Notes under the pieces: generated by a model
Seen by the model: only the letters and a program-made list of their open reading frames with translations
Databases searched by the model: none
What the model was told of the DNA's origin: nothing
Translations under genes and position numbers: made by a program
Assembly (NCBI GenBank): GCA_037349105.1
Contig: JAYJMM010000101.1
Location: forward strand, 3,558,468-3,622,467
Direction of reading: 5' to 3'
Length of the DNA stretch: 64,000 bases
Source: Limnomonas spitsbergensis
Lineage: Eukaryota > Chlorophyta > Chlorophyceae > Chlamydomonadales
Shown: positions 1-12,749 of the stretch, piece after piece
How the letters are laid out: every line of letters starts with the position of its first letter
Position numbering within the stretch: position 1 is the first letter of the stretch

Positions 1-3000
1 GGGTTAAAGACTCAGGCGGTCCACCTTGGGCTGTCAACCCTGGGGTGAAAGACTCAGGCGGTCCACCTTGGGCTGTCAACCCTGGGGTAAAAGACTTTGG
101 CAGTCCACCTTGGGCTGTCAACCCTGGGGTAAAAGATGCAGGCGGTCCACCTTGGACTGTCAACCCTGGGGTAAAAGACTCAGGCGCTACACCTTGGGCT
201 GTCAACCCTGGGGTAAAAGACGCAGGCGGTCCACCTTGGGCTGTCAACCCTGGGGTAAAAGACTCAGGCGGTCCACCTTGGACTGTCAACCCTGGGGTAA
301 AAGACTCAGGCGGTCCACCTTGGGCTGTCAACCCTGGGGTAAAAGACTCAGGCGGTCCACCTTGGGCTGTCAACCCTGGGGTAAAAGACTCAGGCGCTCC
401 ACCTTGGGCTGTCAACCCTGGGGTAAAGACTCAGGCGCTCCACCTTGGGCTGTCAACCCTGGGGTAAAAGACTCAGGCGGTCCACTTTGGGCTGTCAACC
501 CTGGGGTAAAAGACTCAGGCGGTCCACCTTGGACTGTCAACCCTGGGGTAAAAGACGTAGGCGGTCCACCTTGGGCTGTCAACCCTGGGGTAAAAGACTC
601 AGGCGGTCCACCTTGGGCTGTCAACCCTGGGGTAAAAGACTCAGGCGGTCCACCTTGGGCTGTCAACCCTGGGGTAAAAGACTCAGGCGCTCCACCTTGG
701 GCTGTCAACCCTGGGGTAAAAGACTCAGGCGCTACACCTTGGGCTGTCAACCCTGGGGTAAAAGACTCAGGCGGTCCACCTTGGGCTGTCAACCCTGGGG
801 TAAAAGACTCAGGCGCTCCACCTTGGGCTGTCAACCCTGGGGTAAAAGACTCAGGCGGTCCAACTTGGGCTGTCATCCCTGGGGTGAAAGACTCAGGCGG
901 TCCACCTTGGGCTGTCAACCCTGGGGTAAAAGACTCAGGCGGTCCACCTTGGACTGTCAACCCTGGAGTAAAAGACTCAGGCGGTCCACCTTGGGCTGTC
1001 AACCCTGGGGTAAAAGACTCAGGCGGTCCACCTTGGACTGTCAACCTTGGGGTAAAAGACTCAGGCGGTCCACCTTGGACTGTCAACCCTGGGGTAAAAG
1101 ACTCAGGCGGTCCACCTTGGACTGTCAACCCTGGGGTAAAGACTCAGGCGGTCCACCTTGGGCTGTCAACCCTGGGGTAAAAGATTCAGGCGGTCCACCT
1201 TGGACTGTCAACCCTGGGGTAAAAGACTCAGGCGCTCCACCTTGGGCTGTCAACCCTGGGGTAAAAGACTCAGGCGGTCCACCTTGGGCTGTCAACCCTG
1301 GGGTAAAAGACTCAGGCGCTACACCTTGGGCTGTCAACCCTGGGGTAAAAGACGCAGGCGGTCCACCTTGGGCTGTCAACCCTGGGGTAAAAGACTCAGG
1401 CGGTCCACCTTGGACTGTCAACCCTGGGGTAAAAGACTCAGGCGGTCCACCTTGGGCTGTCAACCCTGGGGTAAAAGACTCAGGCGCTCCACCTTGGGCT
1501 GTCAACCATGGGGTAAAGACTCAGGCGCTCCACCTTGGGCTGTCAACCCTGGGGTAAAAGACGCAGGCGGTTCACCTTGGGCTGTCAACCCTGGGGTAAA
1601 AGACTCAGGCGGTCCACCTTGGACTGTCAACCCTGGGGTAAAAGACTCAGGCGGTCCACCTTGGGCTGTCAACCCTGGGGTAAAAGACGCAGGCGGTCCA
1701 CCTTGGGCTGTCAACCCTGGGGTAAAAGACTCAGGCGCTCCACCTTGGGCTGTCAACCCTGGGGTAAAAGACTCAGGCGCTACACCTTGGGCTGTCAACC
1801 CTGGGGTAAAGACTCAGGCGGTCCACCTTGGGCTGTCAACCCTGGGGTAAAAGACTCAGGCGCTGCACCTTGGGCTGTCAACCTTGGGGTAAAAGACTCA
1901 GGCGCTCCACCTTGGGCTGTCAACCCTGGGGTAAAAGACTCAGGCGCTACACCTTGGGCTGTCAACCCTGGGGTAAAGACTCAGGCGGTCCACCTTGGGC
2001 TGTCAACCCTGGGGTAAAAGACTCAGGCGCTCCACCTTGGGCTGTCAACCCTTGGGTTAAAGACTCAGGCGGTCCACCTTGGGCTGTCAACCCTGGGGTG
2101 AAAGACTCAGGCGGTCCACCTTGGGCTGTCAACCCTGGGGTAAAAGACTCAGGCGGTCCACCTTGGGCTGTCAACCCTGGGGTAAAAGACTCAGGCGCTC
2201 CACCTTGGGCTGTCAACCCTGGGGTAAAAGACTCAGGCGGTCCACCTTGGACTGTCAACCCTGGAGTAAAAGACTCAGGCGGTCCACCTTGGGCTGTCAA
2301 CCCTGGGGTAAAAGACTCAGGCGGTCCACCTTGGACTGTCAACCTTGGGGTAAAAGACTCAGGCGGTCCACCTTGGACTGTCAACCCTGGGGTAAAAGAC
2401 TCAGGCGGTCCACCTTGGACTGTCTACCCTGGGGTAAAAGACTCAGGCGGTCCACCTTGGACTGTCAACCCTGGAGTAAAAGACTCAGGCGGTCCACCTT
2501 GGGCTGTCAACCCTGGGGTGAAAGACTCAGGCGGTCCACCTTGGACTGTCAACCCTGGGGTAAAAGACTCAGGCGGTCCACCTTGGACTGTCAACCCTGG
2601 GGTAAAAGACTCAGGCGGTCCACCTTGGGCTGTCAACCCTGGGGTAAAAGACTCCGGCGGTCCACCTTGGACTGTCAACCCTGGGGTAAAAGACTCAGGC
2701 GGTCCACCTTGGGCTGTCAACCCTGGGGTAAAAGACTCAGGCGCTCCACCTTGGGCTGTCAACCATGGGGTAAAGACTCAGGCGCTCCACCTTGGGCTGT
2801 CAACCCTGGGGTAAAAGACGCAGGCGGTTCACCTTGGGCTGTCAACCCTGGGGTAAAAGACTCAGGCGGTCCACCTTGGACTGTCAACCCTGGGGTAAAA
2901 GACTCAGGCGGTCCACCTTGGGCTGTCAACCCTGGGGTAAAAGACGCAGGCGGTCCACCTTGGGCTGTCAACCCTGGGGTAAAAGACTCAGGCGCTCCAC

Positions 3001-6000
3001 CTTGGGCTGTCAACCCTGGGGTAAAAGACTCAGGCGCTACACCTTGGGCTGTCAACCCTGGGGTAAAGACTCAGGCGGTCCACCTTGGGCTGTCAACCCT
3101 GGGGTAAAAGACTCAGGCGCTGCACCTTGGGCTGTCAACCCTGGGGTAAAAGACTCAGGCGCTCCACCTTGGGCTGTCAACCCTGGGGTAAAAGACTCAG
3201 GCGCTACACCTTGGGCTGTCAACCCTGGGGTAAAGACTCAGGCGGTCCACCTTGGGCTGTCAACCCTGGGGTAAAAGACTCAGGCGCTCCACCTTGGGCT
3301 GTCAACCCTTGGGTTAAAGACTCAGGCGGTCCACCTTGGGCTGTCAACCCTGGGGTGAAAGACTCAGGCGGTCCACCTTGGGCTGTCAACCCTGGGGTAA
3401 AAGACTCAGGCGGTCCACCTTGGGCTGTCAACCCTGGGGTAAAAGACTCAGGCGCTCCACCTTGGGCTGTCAACCCTGGGGTAAAAGACTCAGGCGGTCC
3501 ACCTTGGACTGTCAACCCTGGAGTAAAAGACTCAGGCGGTCCACCTTGGGCTGTCAACCCTGGGGTAAAAGACTCAGGCGGTCCACCTTGGACTGTCAAC
3601 CTTGGGGTAAAAGACTCAGGCGGTCCACCTTGGACTGTCAACCCTGGGGTAAAAGACTCAGGCGGTCCACCTTGGACTGTCAACCCTGGGGTAAAAGACT
3701 CAGGCGGTCCACCTTGGACTGTCAACCCTGGAGTAAAAGACTCAGGCGGTCCACCTTGGGCTGTCAACCCTGGGGTGAAAGACTCAGGCGGTCCACCTTG
3801 GACTGTCAACCCTGGGGTAAAAGACTCAGGCGGTCCACCTTGGACTGTCAACCCTGGGGTAAAAGACTCAGGCGGTCCACCTTGGACTGTCAACCCTGGA
3901 GTAAAAGACTCAGGCGGTCCACCTTGGGCTGTCAACCCTGGGGTAAAAGACTCAGGCGGTCCACCTTGGACTGTCAACCTTGGGGTAAAAGACTCAGGCG
4001 GTCCACCTTGGACTGTCAACCCTGGGGTAAAAGACTCAGGCGGTCCACCTTGGACTGTCAACCCTGGGGTAAAAGACTCAGGCGGTCCACCTTGGACTGT
4101 CAACCCTGGAGTAAAAGACTCAGGCGGTCCACCTTGGGCTGTCAACCCTGGGGTGAAAGACTCAGGCGGTCCACCTTGGACTGTCAACCCTGGGGTAAAA
4201 GACTCAGGCGCTACACCTTGGGCTGTCAACCCTGGGGTAAAGACTCAGGCGGTCCACCTTGGGCTGTCAACCCTGGGGTAAAAGACTCAGGCGCTCCACC
4301 TTGGGCTGTCAACCCTTGGGTTAAAGACTCAGGCGGTCCACCTTGGGCTGTCAACCCTGGGGTGAAAGACTCAGGCGGTCCACCTTGGGCTGTCAACCCT
4401 GGGGTAAAAGACTCAGGCGGTCCACCTTGGGCTGTCAACCCTGGGGTAAAAGACTCAGGCGCTCCACCTTGGGCTGTCAACCCTGGGGTAAAAGACTCAG
4501 GCGGTCCACCTTGGACTGTCAACCCTGGAGTAAAAGACTCAGGCGGTCCACCTTGGGCTGTCAACCCTGGGGTAAAAGACTCAGGCGGTCCACCTTGGAC
4601 TGTCAACCTTGGGGTAAAAGACTCAGGCGGTCCACCTTGGACTGTCAACCCTGGGGTAAAAGACTCAGGCGGTCCACCTTGGACTGTCAACCCTGGGGTA
4701 AAAGACTCAGGCGGTCCACCTTGGACTGTCAACCCTGGAGTAAAAGACTCAGGCGGTCCACCTTGGGCTGTCAACCCTGGGGTGAAAGACTCAGGCGGTC
4801 CACCTTGGACTGTCAACCCTGGGGTAAAAGACTCAGGCGGTCCACCTTGGACTGTCAACCCTGGGGTAAAAGACTCAGGCGGTCCACCTTGGGCTGTCAA
4901 CCCTGGGGTAAAAGACTCAGGCGGTCCACCTTGGGCTGTCAACCCTGGGGTAAAAGACTCAGGCGGTCCACCTTGGGCTGTCAACCCTGGGGTAAAAGAC
5001 TCAGGCGGTCCACCTTGGACTGTCAACCCTGGGGTAAAAGACTCAGGCGGTCCACCTTGGGCTGTCAACCCTGGGGTAAAAGACTCAGGCGGTCCACCTT
5101 GGACTGTCAACCCTGGGGTAAAAGACTCAGGCGGTCCACCTTGGACTGTCAACCCTGGGGTAAAAGACTCAGGCGGTCCACCTTGGGCTGTCAACCCTGG
5201 GGTAAAAGACTCAGGCGGTCCACCTTGGGCTGTCAACCCTGGGGTAAAAGACTCAGGCGGTCCACCTTGGGCTGTCAACCCTGGGGTAAAAGACTCAGGC
5301 GGTCCACCTTGGGCTGTCAACCCTGGGGTAAAAGACTCAGGCGGTCCACCTTGGACTGTCAACCCTGGGGTAAAAGACTCAGGCGGTCCACCTTGGGCTG
5401 TCAACCTTGGGGTAAAAGACTCAGGCGCTCCACCTTGGGCTGTCAACCCTGGGGTAAAAGACTCAGGCGGTCCACCTTGGGCTGTCAACCCTGGGGTAAA
5501 AGACTCAGGCGGTCCACCTTGGGCTGTCAACCCTGGGGTAAAAGATGCAGGCGGTCCACCTTGGACTGTCAACCCTGGGGTAAAAGACTCAGGCGGTCCA
5601 CCTTGGGCTGTCAACCCTGGGGTAAAAGACTCAGGCGGTCCACCTTGGACTGTCAACCCTGGGGTAAAAGACTCAGGCGGTCCACCTTGGGCTGTCAACC
5701 CTGGGGTAAAAGACTCAGGCGGTCCACCTTGGGCTGTCAACCCTGGGGTAAAAGACTCAGGCGGTCCACCTTGGGCTGTCAACCCTGGGGTAAAAGACTC
5801 AGGCGGTCCACCTTGGGCTGTCAACCCTGGGGTAAAAGACTTTGGCAGTCCACCTTGGACTGTCAACCCCGGGGTAAAAGACTCAGGCGGTCCACCTTGG
5901 GCTGTCAACCCTGGGGTAAAAGACTCAGGCGGTCCACCTTGGGCTGTCAACCCTGGGGTAAAAAGACTCAGGCGGTCCACCTTGGGCTGTCAACCCTGGG

Positions 6001-9000
6001 GTAAAAGACTCAGGTGGTCCACCTTGGACTGTTAACCCTGGGTGAAGACTCAGGTGGTCCACCTTGGACTGTCAACCCTGGGGTAAAAGACTCAGGCGCT
6101 CCACCTTGGGCTGTCAACCCTGGGGTAAAAGACTCAGGCGGTCCACCTTGGGCTGTCAACCCTGGGGTAAAGACTCAGGCGGTCCACCTTGGGCTGTCAA
6201 CCCTGGGGTAAAAGACTCAGGCGGTCCACCTTGGGCTGTCAACCCTGGGGTAAAAGACTCAGGCGGTCCACCTTGGACTGTCAACCCTGGGGTGAAAGAC
6301 TCAGGCGGTCCACCTTGGACTGTCAACCCTGGGGTAAAAGACTCAGGCGGTCCACCTTGGACTGTCAACCCTGGGGTAAAAGACTCAGGCGGTCCACCTT
6401 GGACTGTCAACCCTGGGGTAAAAGACTCAGGCGGTCCACCTTGGGCTGTCAACCCTGGGGTAAAAGACTCAGGCGGTCCACCTTGGGCTGTCAACCCTGG
6501 GGTAAAAGACTTTGGCGGTCCACCTTGGGCTGTCAACCCTGGGGTAAAAGACTCAGGCGGTCCACCTTGGACTGTCAACCCTGGGGTAAAAGACTCAGGC
6601 GGTCCACCTTGGGCTGTCAACCATGGGGTAAAAGACGCAGGCGCTCCACCTTGGACTGTCAACCCTGGGGTAAAAGACTCAGGCGGTCCACCTTGGGCTG
6701 TCAACCCTGGGGTAAAAGACTCAGGCGGTCCACCTTGGACTGTCAAACCTGGGGTGAAAGACTCAGGCGGTCCACCTTGGGCTGTCAACCCTGGGGTAAA
6801 AGACTCAGGCGGTCCACCTTGGGCTGTCAACCCTGGGGTAAAAAGACTCAGGCGGTCCACCTTGGGCTGTCAACCCTGGGGTAAAAGACTCAGGCGCTCC
6901 ACCTTGGGCTGTCAACCCTGGGGTAAAAGACTCAGGCGGTCCACCTTGGGCTGTCAACCCTGGAGTAAAAGACTCAGGCGGTCCACCTTGGGCTGTCAAC
7001 CCTGGGGTAAAAGACTCAGGCGGTCCACCTTGGACTGTCAACCCTGGGGTAAAGACTCAGGCGGTCCACCTTGGACTGTCAACCCTGGGGTAAAAGACTC
7101 AGGCGGTCCACCTTGGACTGTCAACCCTGGGGTAAAAGACTCAGGCGGTCCACCTTGGGCTGTCAACCCTGGGGTAAAAGACTTTGGCAGTCCACCTTGG
7201 ACTGTCAACCCTGGGGTAAAAGACTCAGGCGGTCCACCTTGGGCTGTCAACCCTGGGGTAAAAGACTCAGGCGGTCCACCTTGGGCTGTCAACCCTGGGG
7301 TAAAAGACGCAGGCGGTCCACCTTGGGCTGTCAACCCTGGGGTAAAAGACTCAGGTGGTCCACCTTGGACTGTTAACCCTGGGGTAAAGACTCAGGTGGT
7401 CCACCTTGGACTGTTAACCCTGGGGTAAAAGACTCAGGCGCTCCACCTTGGGCTGTCAACCCTGGGGTAAAAGACTCAGGCGGTCCACCTTGGGCTGTCA
7501 ACCCTGGGGTAAAGACTCAGGCGGTCCACCTTGGGCTGTCAACCCTGGGGTAAAAGACTCAGGCGGTCCACCTTGGACTGTCAAACCTGGGGTGAAAGAC
7601 TCAGGCGGTCCACCTTGGACTGTCAACCCTGGGGTAAAAGACTCAGGCGGTCCACCTTGGGCTGTCAACCCTGGGGTAAAAGACTTTGGCGGTCCACCTT
7701 GGGCTGTCAACCCTGGGGTAAAAGACTCAGGCGGTCCACCTTGGACTGTCAACCCTGGGGTAAAAGACTCAGGCGGTCCACCTTGGGCTGTCAACCATGG
7801 GGTAAAAGACGCAGGCGCTCCACCTTGGACTGTCAACCCTGGGGTAAAAGACTCAGGCGGTCCACCTTGGGCTGTCAACCCTGGGGTAAAAGACTCAGGC
7901 GGTCCACCTTGGACTGTCAAACCTGGGGTGAAAGACTCAGGCGGTCCACCTTGGGCTGTCAACCCTGGGGTAAAAGACTCAGGCGGTCCACCTTGGGCTG
8001 TCAACCATGGGGTAAAAAGACTCAGGCGGTCCACCTTGGGCTGTCAACCCTGGGGTAAAAGACTCAGGCGCTACACCTTGGGCTGTCAACCCTGGGGTAA
8101 AAGACTCAGGCGGTCCACCTTGGACTGTCAACCCTGGGGTAAAAGACTCAGGCGGTCCACCTTGGGCTGTCAACCCTGGAGTAAAAGACTCAGGCGGTCC
8201 ACCTTGGGCTGTCAACCCTGGGGTAAAAGACTCAGGCGGTCCACCTTGGACTGTCAACCCTGGGGTAAAGACTCAGGCGGTCCACCTTGGACTGTCAACC
8301 CTGGGGTAAAAGACTCAGGCGGTCCACCTTGGACTGTCAACCCTGGGGTAAAAGACTCAGGCGGTCCACCTTGGACTGTCAACCCTGGGGTAAAAGACTC
8401 AGGCGGTCCACCTTGGACTGTCAACCCTGGGGTAAAAGACTCAGGCGGTCCACCTTGGACTGTCAACCCTGGGGTAAAAGACTCAGGCGGTCCACCTTGG
8501 GCTGTCAACCCTGGGGTAAAAGACTCAGGCGGTCCACCTTGGGCTGTCAACCCTGGGGTAAAAGACTCAGGCGCTCCACCTTGGGCTGTCAACCCTGGGG
8601 TAAAAGACTCAGGCGGTCCACCTTGGGCTGTCAACCCTGGGGTAAAAGACTCAGGCGGTCCACCTTGGGCTGTCAACCATGGGGTAAAAGACTCAGGCGG
8701 TCCACCTTGGACTGTCAACCCTGGGGTAAAAGACTCAGGCGGTCCACCTTGGGCTGTCAACCCTGGGGTAAAAGACTCAGGCGGTCCACCTTGGACTGTC
8801 AAACCTAGGGTGAAAGACTCAGGCGGTCCACCTTGGGCTGTCAACCCTGGGGTAAAAGACTCAGGCGGTCCACCTTGGGCTGTCAACCCTGGGTTGAAAG
8901 ACTCAGGCGGTCCACCTTGGGCTGTCAACCTTGGGGTAAAAGACTCAGGCGCTCCACCTTGGGCTGTCAACCCTGGGGTAAAAGACTCAGGCGGTCCACC

Positions 9001-12000
9001 TTGGGCTGTCAACCCTGGGGTAAAAGACTCAGGCGGTCCACCTTGGGCTGTCAACCCTGGGGTAAAAGATGCAGGCGGTCCACCTTGGACTGTCAACCCC
9101 GGGGTAAAAGACTCAGGCGGTCCACCTTGGGCTGTCAACCCTGGGGTAAAAGACTCAGGCGGTCCACCTTGGACTGTCAACCCTGGGGTAAAAGACTCAG
9201 GCGGTCCACCTTGGGCTGTCAACCCTGGGGTAAAAGACTCAGGCGGTCCACCTTGGGCTGTCAACCCTGGGGTAAAAGACTCAGGCGGTCCACCTTGGGC
9301 TGTCAACCCTGGGGTAAAAGACTCAGGCGGTCCACCTTGGGCTGTCAACCCTGGGGTAAAAGACTTTGGCAGTCCACCTTGGACTGTCAACCCCGGGGTA
9401 AAAGACTCAGGCGGTCCACCTTGGGCTGTCAACCCTGGGGTAAAAGACTCAGGCGGTCCACCTTGGGCTGTCAACCCTGGGGTAAAAAGACTCAGGCGGT
9501 CCACCTTGGGCTGTCAACCCTGGGGTAAAAGACTCAGGTGGTCCACCTTGGACTGTTAACCCTGGGGTGAAGACTCAGGTGGTCCACCTTGGACTGTCAA
9601 CCCTGGGGTAAAAGACTCAGGCGCTCCACCTTGGGCTGTCAACCCTGGGGTAAAAGACTCAGGCGCTCCACCTTGGGCTGTCAACCCTGGGGTAAAGACT
9701 CAGGCGGTCCACCTTGGGCTGTCAACCCTGGGGTAAAAGACTCAGGCGGTCCACCTTGGGCTGTCAACCCTGGGGTAAAAGACTCAGGCGGTTCACCTTG
9801 GACTGTCAACCCTGGGGTGAAAGACTCAGGCGGTCCACCTTGGACTGTCAACCCTGGGGTAAAAGACTCAGGCGGTCCACCTTGGGCTGTCAACCCTGGG
9901 GTAAAAGACTCAGGCGGTCCACCTTGGACTGTCAACCCTGGGGTAAAAGACTCAGGCGGTCCACCTTGGGCTGTCAACCCTGGGGTAAAAGACTCAGGCG
10001 GTCCACCTTGGGCTGTCAACCCTGGGGTAAAAGACTTTGGCGGTCCACCTTGGGCTGTCAACCCTGGGGTAAAAGACTCAGGCGGTCCACCTTGGACTGT
10101 CAACCCTGGGGTAAAAGACTCAGGCGGTCCACCTTGGGCTGTCAACCATGGGGTAAAAGACGCAGGCGCTCCACCTTGGACTGTCAACCCTGGGGTAAAA
10201 GACTCAGGCGGTCCACCTTGGGCTGTCAACCCTAGGGTAAAAGACTCAGGCGGTCCACCTTGGACTGTCAAACCTGGGGTGAAAGACTCAGGCGGTCCAC
10301 CTTGGGCTGTCAACCCTGGGGTAAAAGACTCAGGCGGTCCACCTTGGGCTGTCAACCCTGGGGTAAAAAGACTCAGGCGGTCCACCTTGGGCTGTCAACC
10401 CTGGGGTAAAAGACTCAGGCGCTACACCTTGGGCTGTCAACCCTGGGGTAAAAGACTCAGGCGGTCCACCTTGGACTGTCAACCCTGGGGTAAAAGACTC
10501 AGGCGGTCCACCTTGGGCTGTCAACCCTGGAGTAAAAGACTCAGGCGGTCCACCTTGGGCTGTCAACCCTGGGGTAAAAGACTCAGGCGGTCCACCTTGG
10601 ACTGTCAACCCTGGGGTAAAGACTCAGGCGGTCCACCTTGGACTGTCAACCCTGGGGTAAAAGACTCAGGCGGTCCACCTTGGACTGTCAACCCTGGGGT
10701 AAAAGACTCAGGCGGTCCACCTTGGGCTGTCAACCCTGGGGTAAAAGACTTTGGCAGACCACCTTGGACTGTCAACCCCGGGGTAAAAGACTCAGGCGGT
10801 CCACCTTGGGCTGTCAACCCTGGGGTAAAAGACTCAGGCGGTCCACCTTGGGCTGTCAACCCTGGGGTAAAAGACGCAGGCGGTCCACCTTGGGCTGTCA
10901 ACCCTGGGGTAAAAGACTCAGGTGGTCCACCTTGGACTGTTAACCCTGGGGTAAAGACTCAGGTGGTCCACCTTGGACTGTTAACCCTGGGGTAAAAGAC
11001 TCAGGCGCTCCACCTTGGGCTGTCAACCCTGGGGTAAAAGACTCAGGCGGTCCACCTTGGGCTGTCAACCCTGGGGTAAAGACTCAGGCGGTCCACCTTG
11101 GGCTGTCAACCCTGGGGTAAAAGACTCAGGCGGTCCACCTTGGGCTGTCAACCCTGGGGTAAAAGACTCAGGCGGTCCACCTTGGACTGTCAACCCTGGG
11201 GTAAAAGACTCAGGCGGTCCACCTTGGGCTGTCAACCCTGGGGTAAAAGACTTTGGCGGTCCACCTTGGGCTGTCAACCCTGGGGTAAAAGACTCAGGAG
11301 GTCCACCTTGGACTGTCAACCCTGGGGTAAAAGACTCAGGCGGTCCACCTTGGGCTGTCAACCATGGGGTAAAAGACGCAGGCGCTCCACCTTGGACTGT
11401 CAACCCTGGGGTAAAAGACTCAGGCGCTCCACCTTGGGCTGTCAACCCTGGGGTAAAAGACTCAGGCGGTCCACCTTGGACTGTCAAACCTGGGGTGAAA
11501 GACTCAGGCGGTCCACCTTGGGCTGTCAACCCTGGGGTAAAAGACTCAGGCGGTCCACCTTGGGCTGTCAACCATGGGGTAAAAAGACTCAGGCGGTCCA
11601 CCTTGGGCTGTCAACCCTGGGGTAAAAGACTCAGGCGCTACACCTTGGGCTGTCAACCCTGGGGTAAAAGACTCAGGCGGTCCACCTTGGACTGTCAACC
11701 CTGGGGTAAAAGACTCAGGCGGTCCACCTTGGGCTGTCAACCCTGGAGTAAAAGACTCAGGCGGTCCACCTTGGGCTGTCAACCCTGGGGTAAAAGACTC
11801 AGGCGGTCCACCTTGGACTGTCAACCCTGGGGTAAAGACTCAGGCGGTCCACCTTGGACTGTCAACCCTGGGGTAAAAGACTCAGGCGGTCCACCTTGGG
11901 CTGTCAACCCTGGGGTAAAAGACTCAGGCGGTCCACCTTGGGCTGTCAACCCTGGGGTAAAAGACTCAGGCGCTCCACCTTGGACTGTCAACCCTGGGGT

Positions 12001-12396
12001 AAACAACTCAGGCGGTCCACCTTGGGCTGTCAACCCTAGGGTAAAAGATTCAGGCGGTCCACCTTGGGCTGTCAACCCTGGGGTAAAAGACTCAGGCGGT
12101 CCACCTTGGGCTGTCAACCCTGGGGTAAAAGACTCAGGCGCTCCACCTTGGACTGTCAACCCTGGGGTAAAAGACTCAGGCGGTCCAACTTGGGCTGTCA
12201 ACCCTGGGGTAAAAGACTCAGGCGGTCCACCTTGGACTGTCAACCCTGGGGTAAAAGACTCAGGCGGTCCACCTTGGGCTGTCAACCCTGGGGTAAAAGA
12301 CTCAGGCGGTCCACCTTGGGCTGTCAACCCTGGGGTAAAAGACTCAGGCGGTCCACCTTGGGCTGTCAACCCTGGGGTAAAAGACTCAGGCGGTAC
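1..12396. repeat. 42-bp minisatellite, about 295 copies, truncated at the left window edge
   Basis: A 42-bp unit runs head to tail from the first base to 12396. Its recognisable pieces are GGGGTAAAAGACTCAGGCGG, TCCACCTTGGGCTGTC and AACCCT. Copies vary at a few fixed sites: GGGCTGTC or GGACTGTC, GGCGGTCC or GGCGCTCC or GGCGCTACA, GACTCAGG or GACGCAGG or GACTTTGG, and CCCTGGGG or CCATGGGG. A minority are 41 or 43 bp (GTAAAG or GTAAAAAG instead of GTAAAAG), which shifts the reading frame. Because 42 is divisible by three, all frames stay open: one plus frame repeats PGVKDSGGPPWAVN, another gives CQPWGKRLRRSTLG, and a minus frame gives GLTAQGGPPESFTP. Higher-order copies are visible, for example a 1257-bp period (1502-1798 equals 2759-3055 in translation) and blocks about 3.5 kb apart (around 5980 and 9504). 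The array ends 353 bp before a TTLL9 coding exon, so it most likely lies inside a TTLL9 intron. Confidence 0.97.
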
Positions 12397-12749
12397 TTTA
12401 TCGCCTGTCTGTGGATGCCTATGCGCGGTATTAGCACCTTTGATGGGATCCACTCGGCCATGAGGATCCCCCGGCAGGGCTTTCCAGGACCAAGGGCCGA
12501 CTCCACCTCGCCCACCCTACCCCTTTGGGGCCCATTGGGGTCCCAATCCCCGTAACCTGCCCCATGTGCGCAATTCCTCATGGGAACCAGACGGGATTGC
12601 GTGTTCAGTTCGAAGCCGGTCGGACAGTTCCCCCCATTTAAGGAGATATTACTGAAGTGGGGCATTGAATACCGCGGGGCTACCCTGTCCAGTTGGGCGG
12701 GAGGTTCGTTTGAGCTCTGAACCCTCCACTGCACCTCCTACCCGTGCAG
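12397..12749. other. Non-repetitive sequence between minisatellite and first visible TTLL9 exon
   Basis: This stretch is unique sequence ending in a pyrimidine-containing acceptor (CCCGTGCAG, 12741-12749). I found no upstream TTLL9 exon in it: the segment normally just before the KFDLR motif, rich in NPYL-like residues, is absent in all frames. It is best read as the 3' end of an intron. Confidence 0.6.

Noticed and set aside
1..12396. Long open frames (up to about 900 codons) encoding 14-residue repeats such as PGVKDSGGPPWAVN
   Set aside because: They arise because 42 is divisible by three and the unit lacks stops. Frames are open on both strands, are broken by 41- and 43-bp units, and have no unique coding flank.
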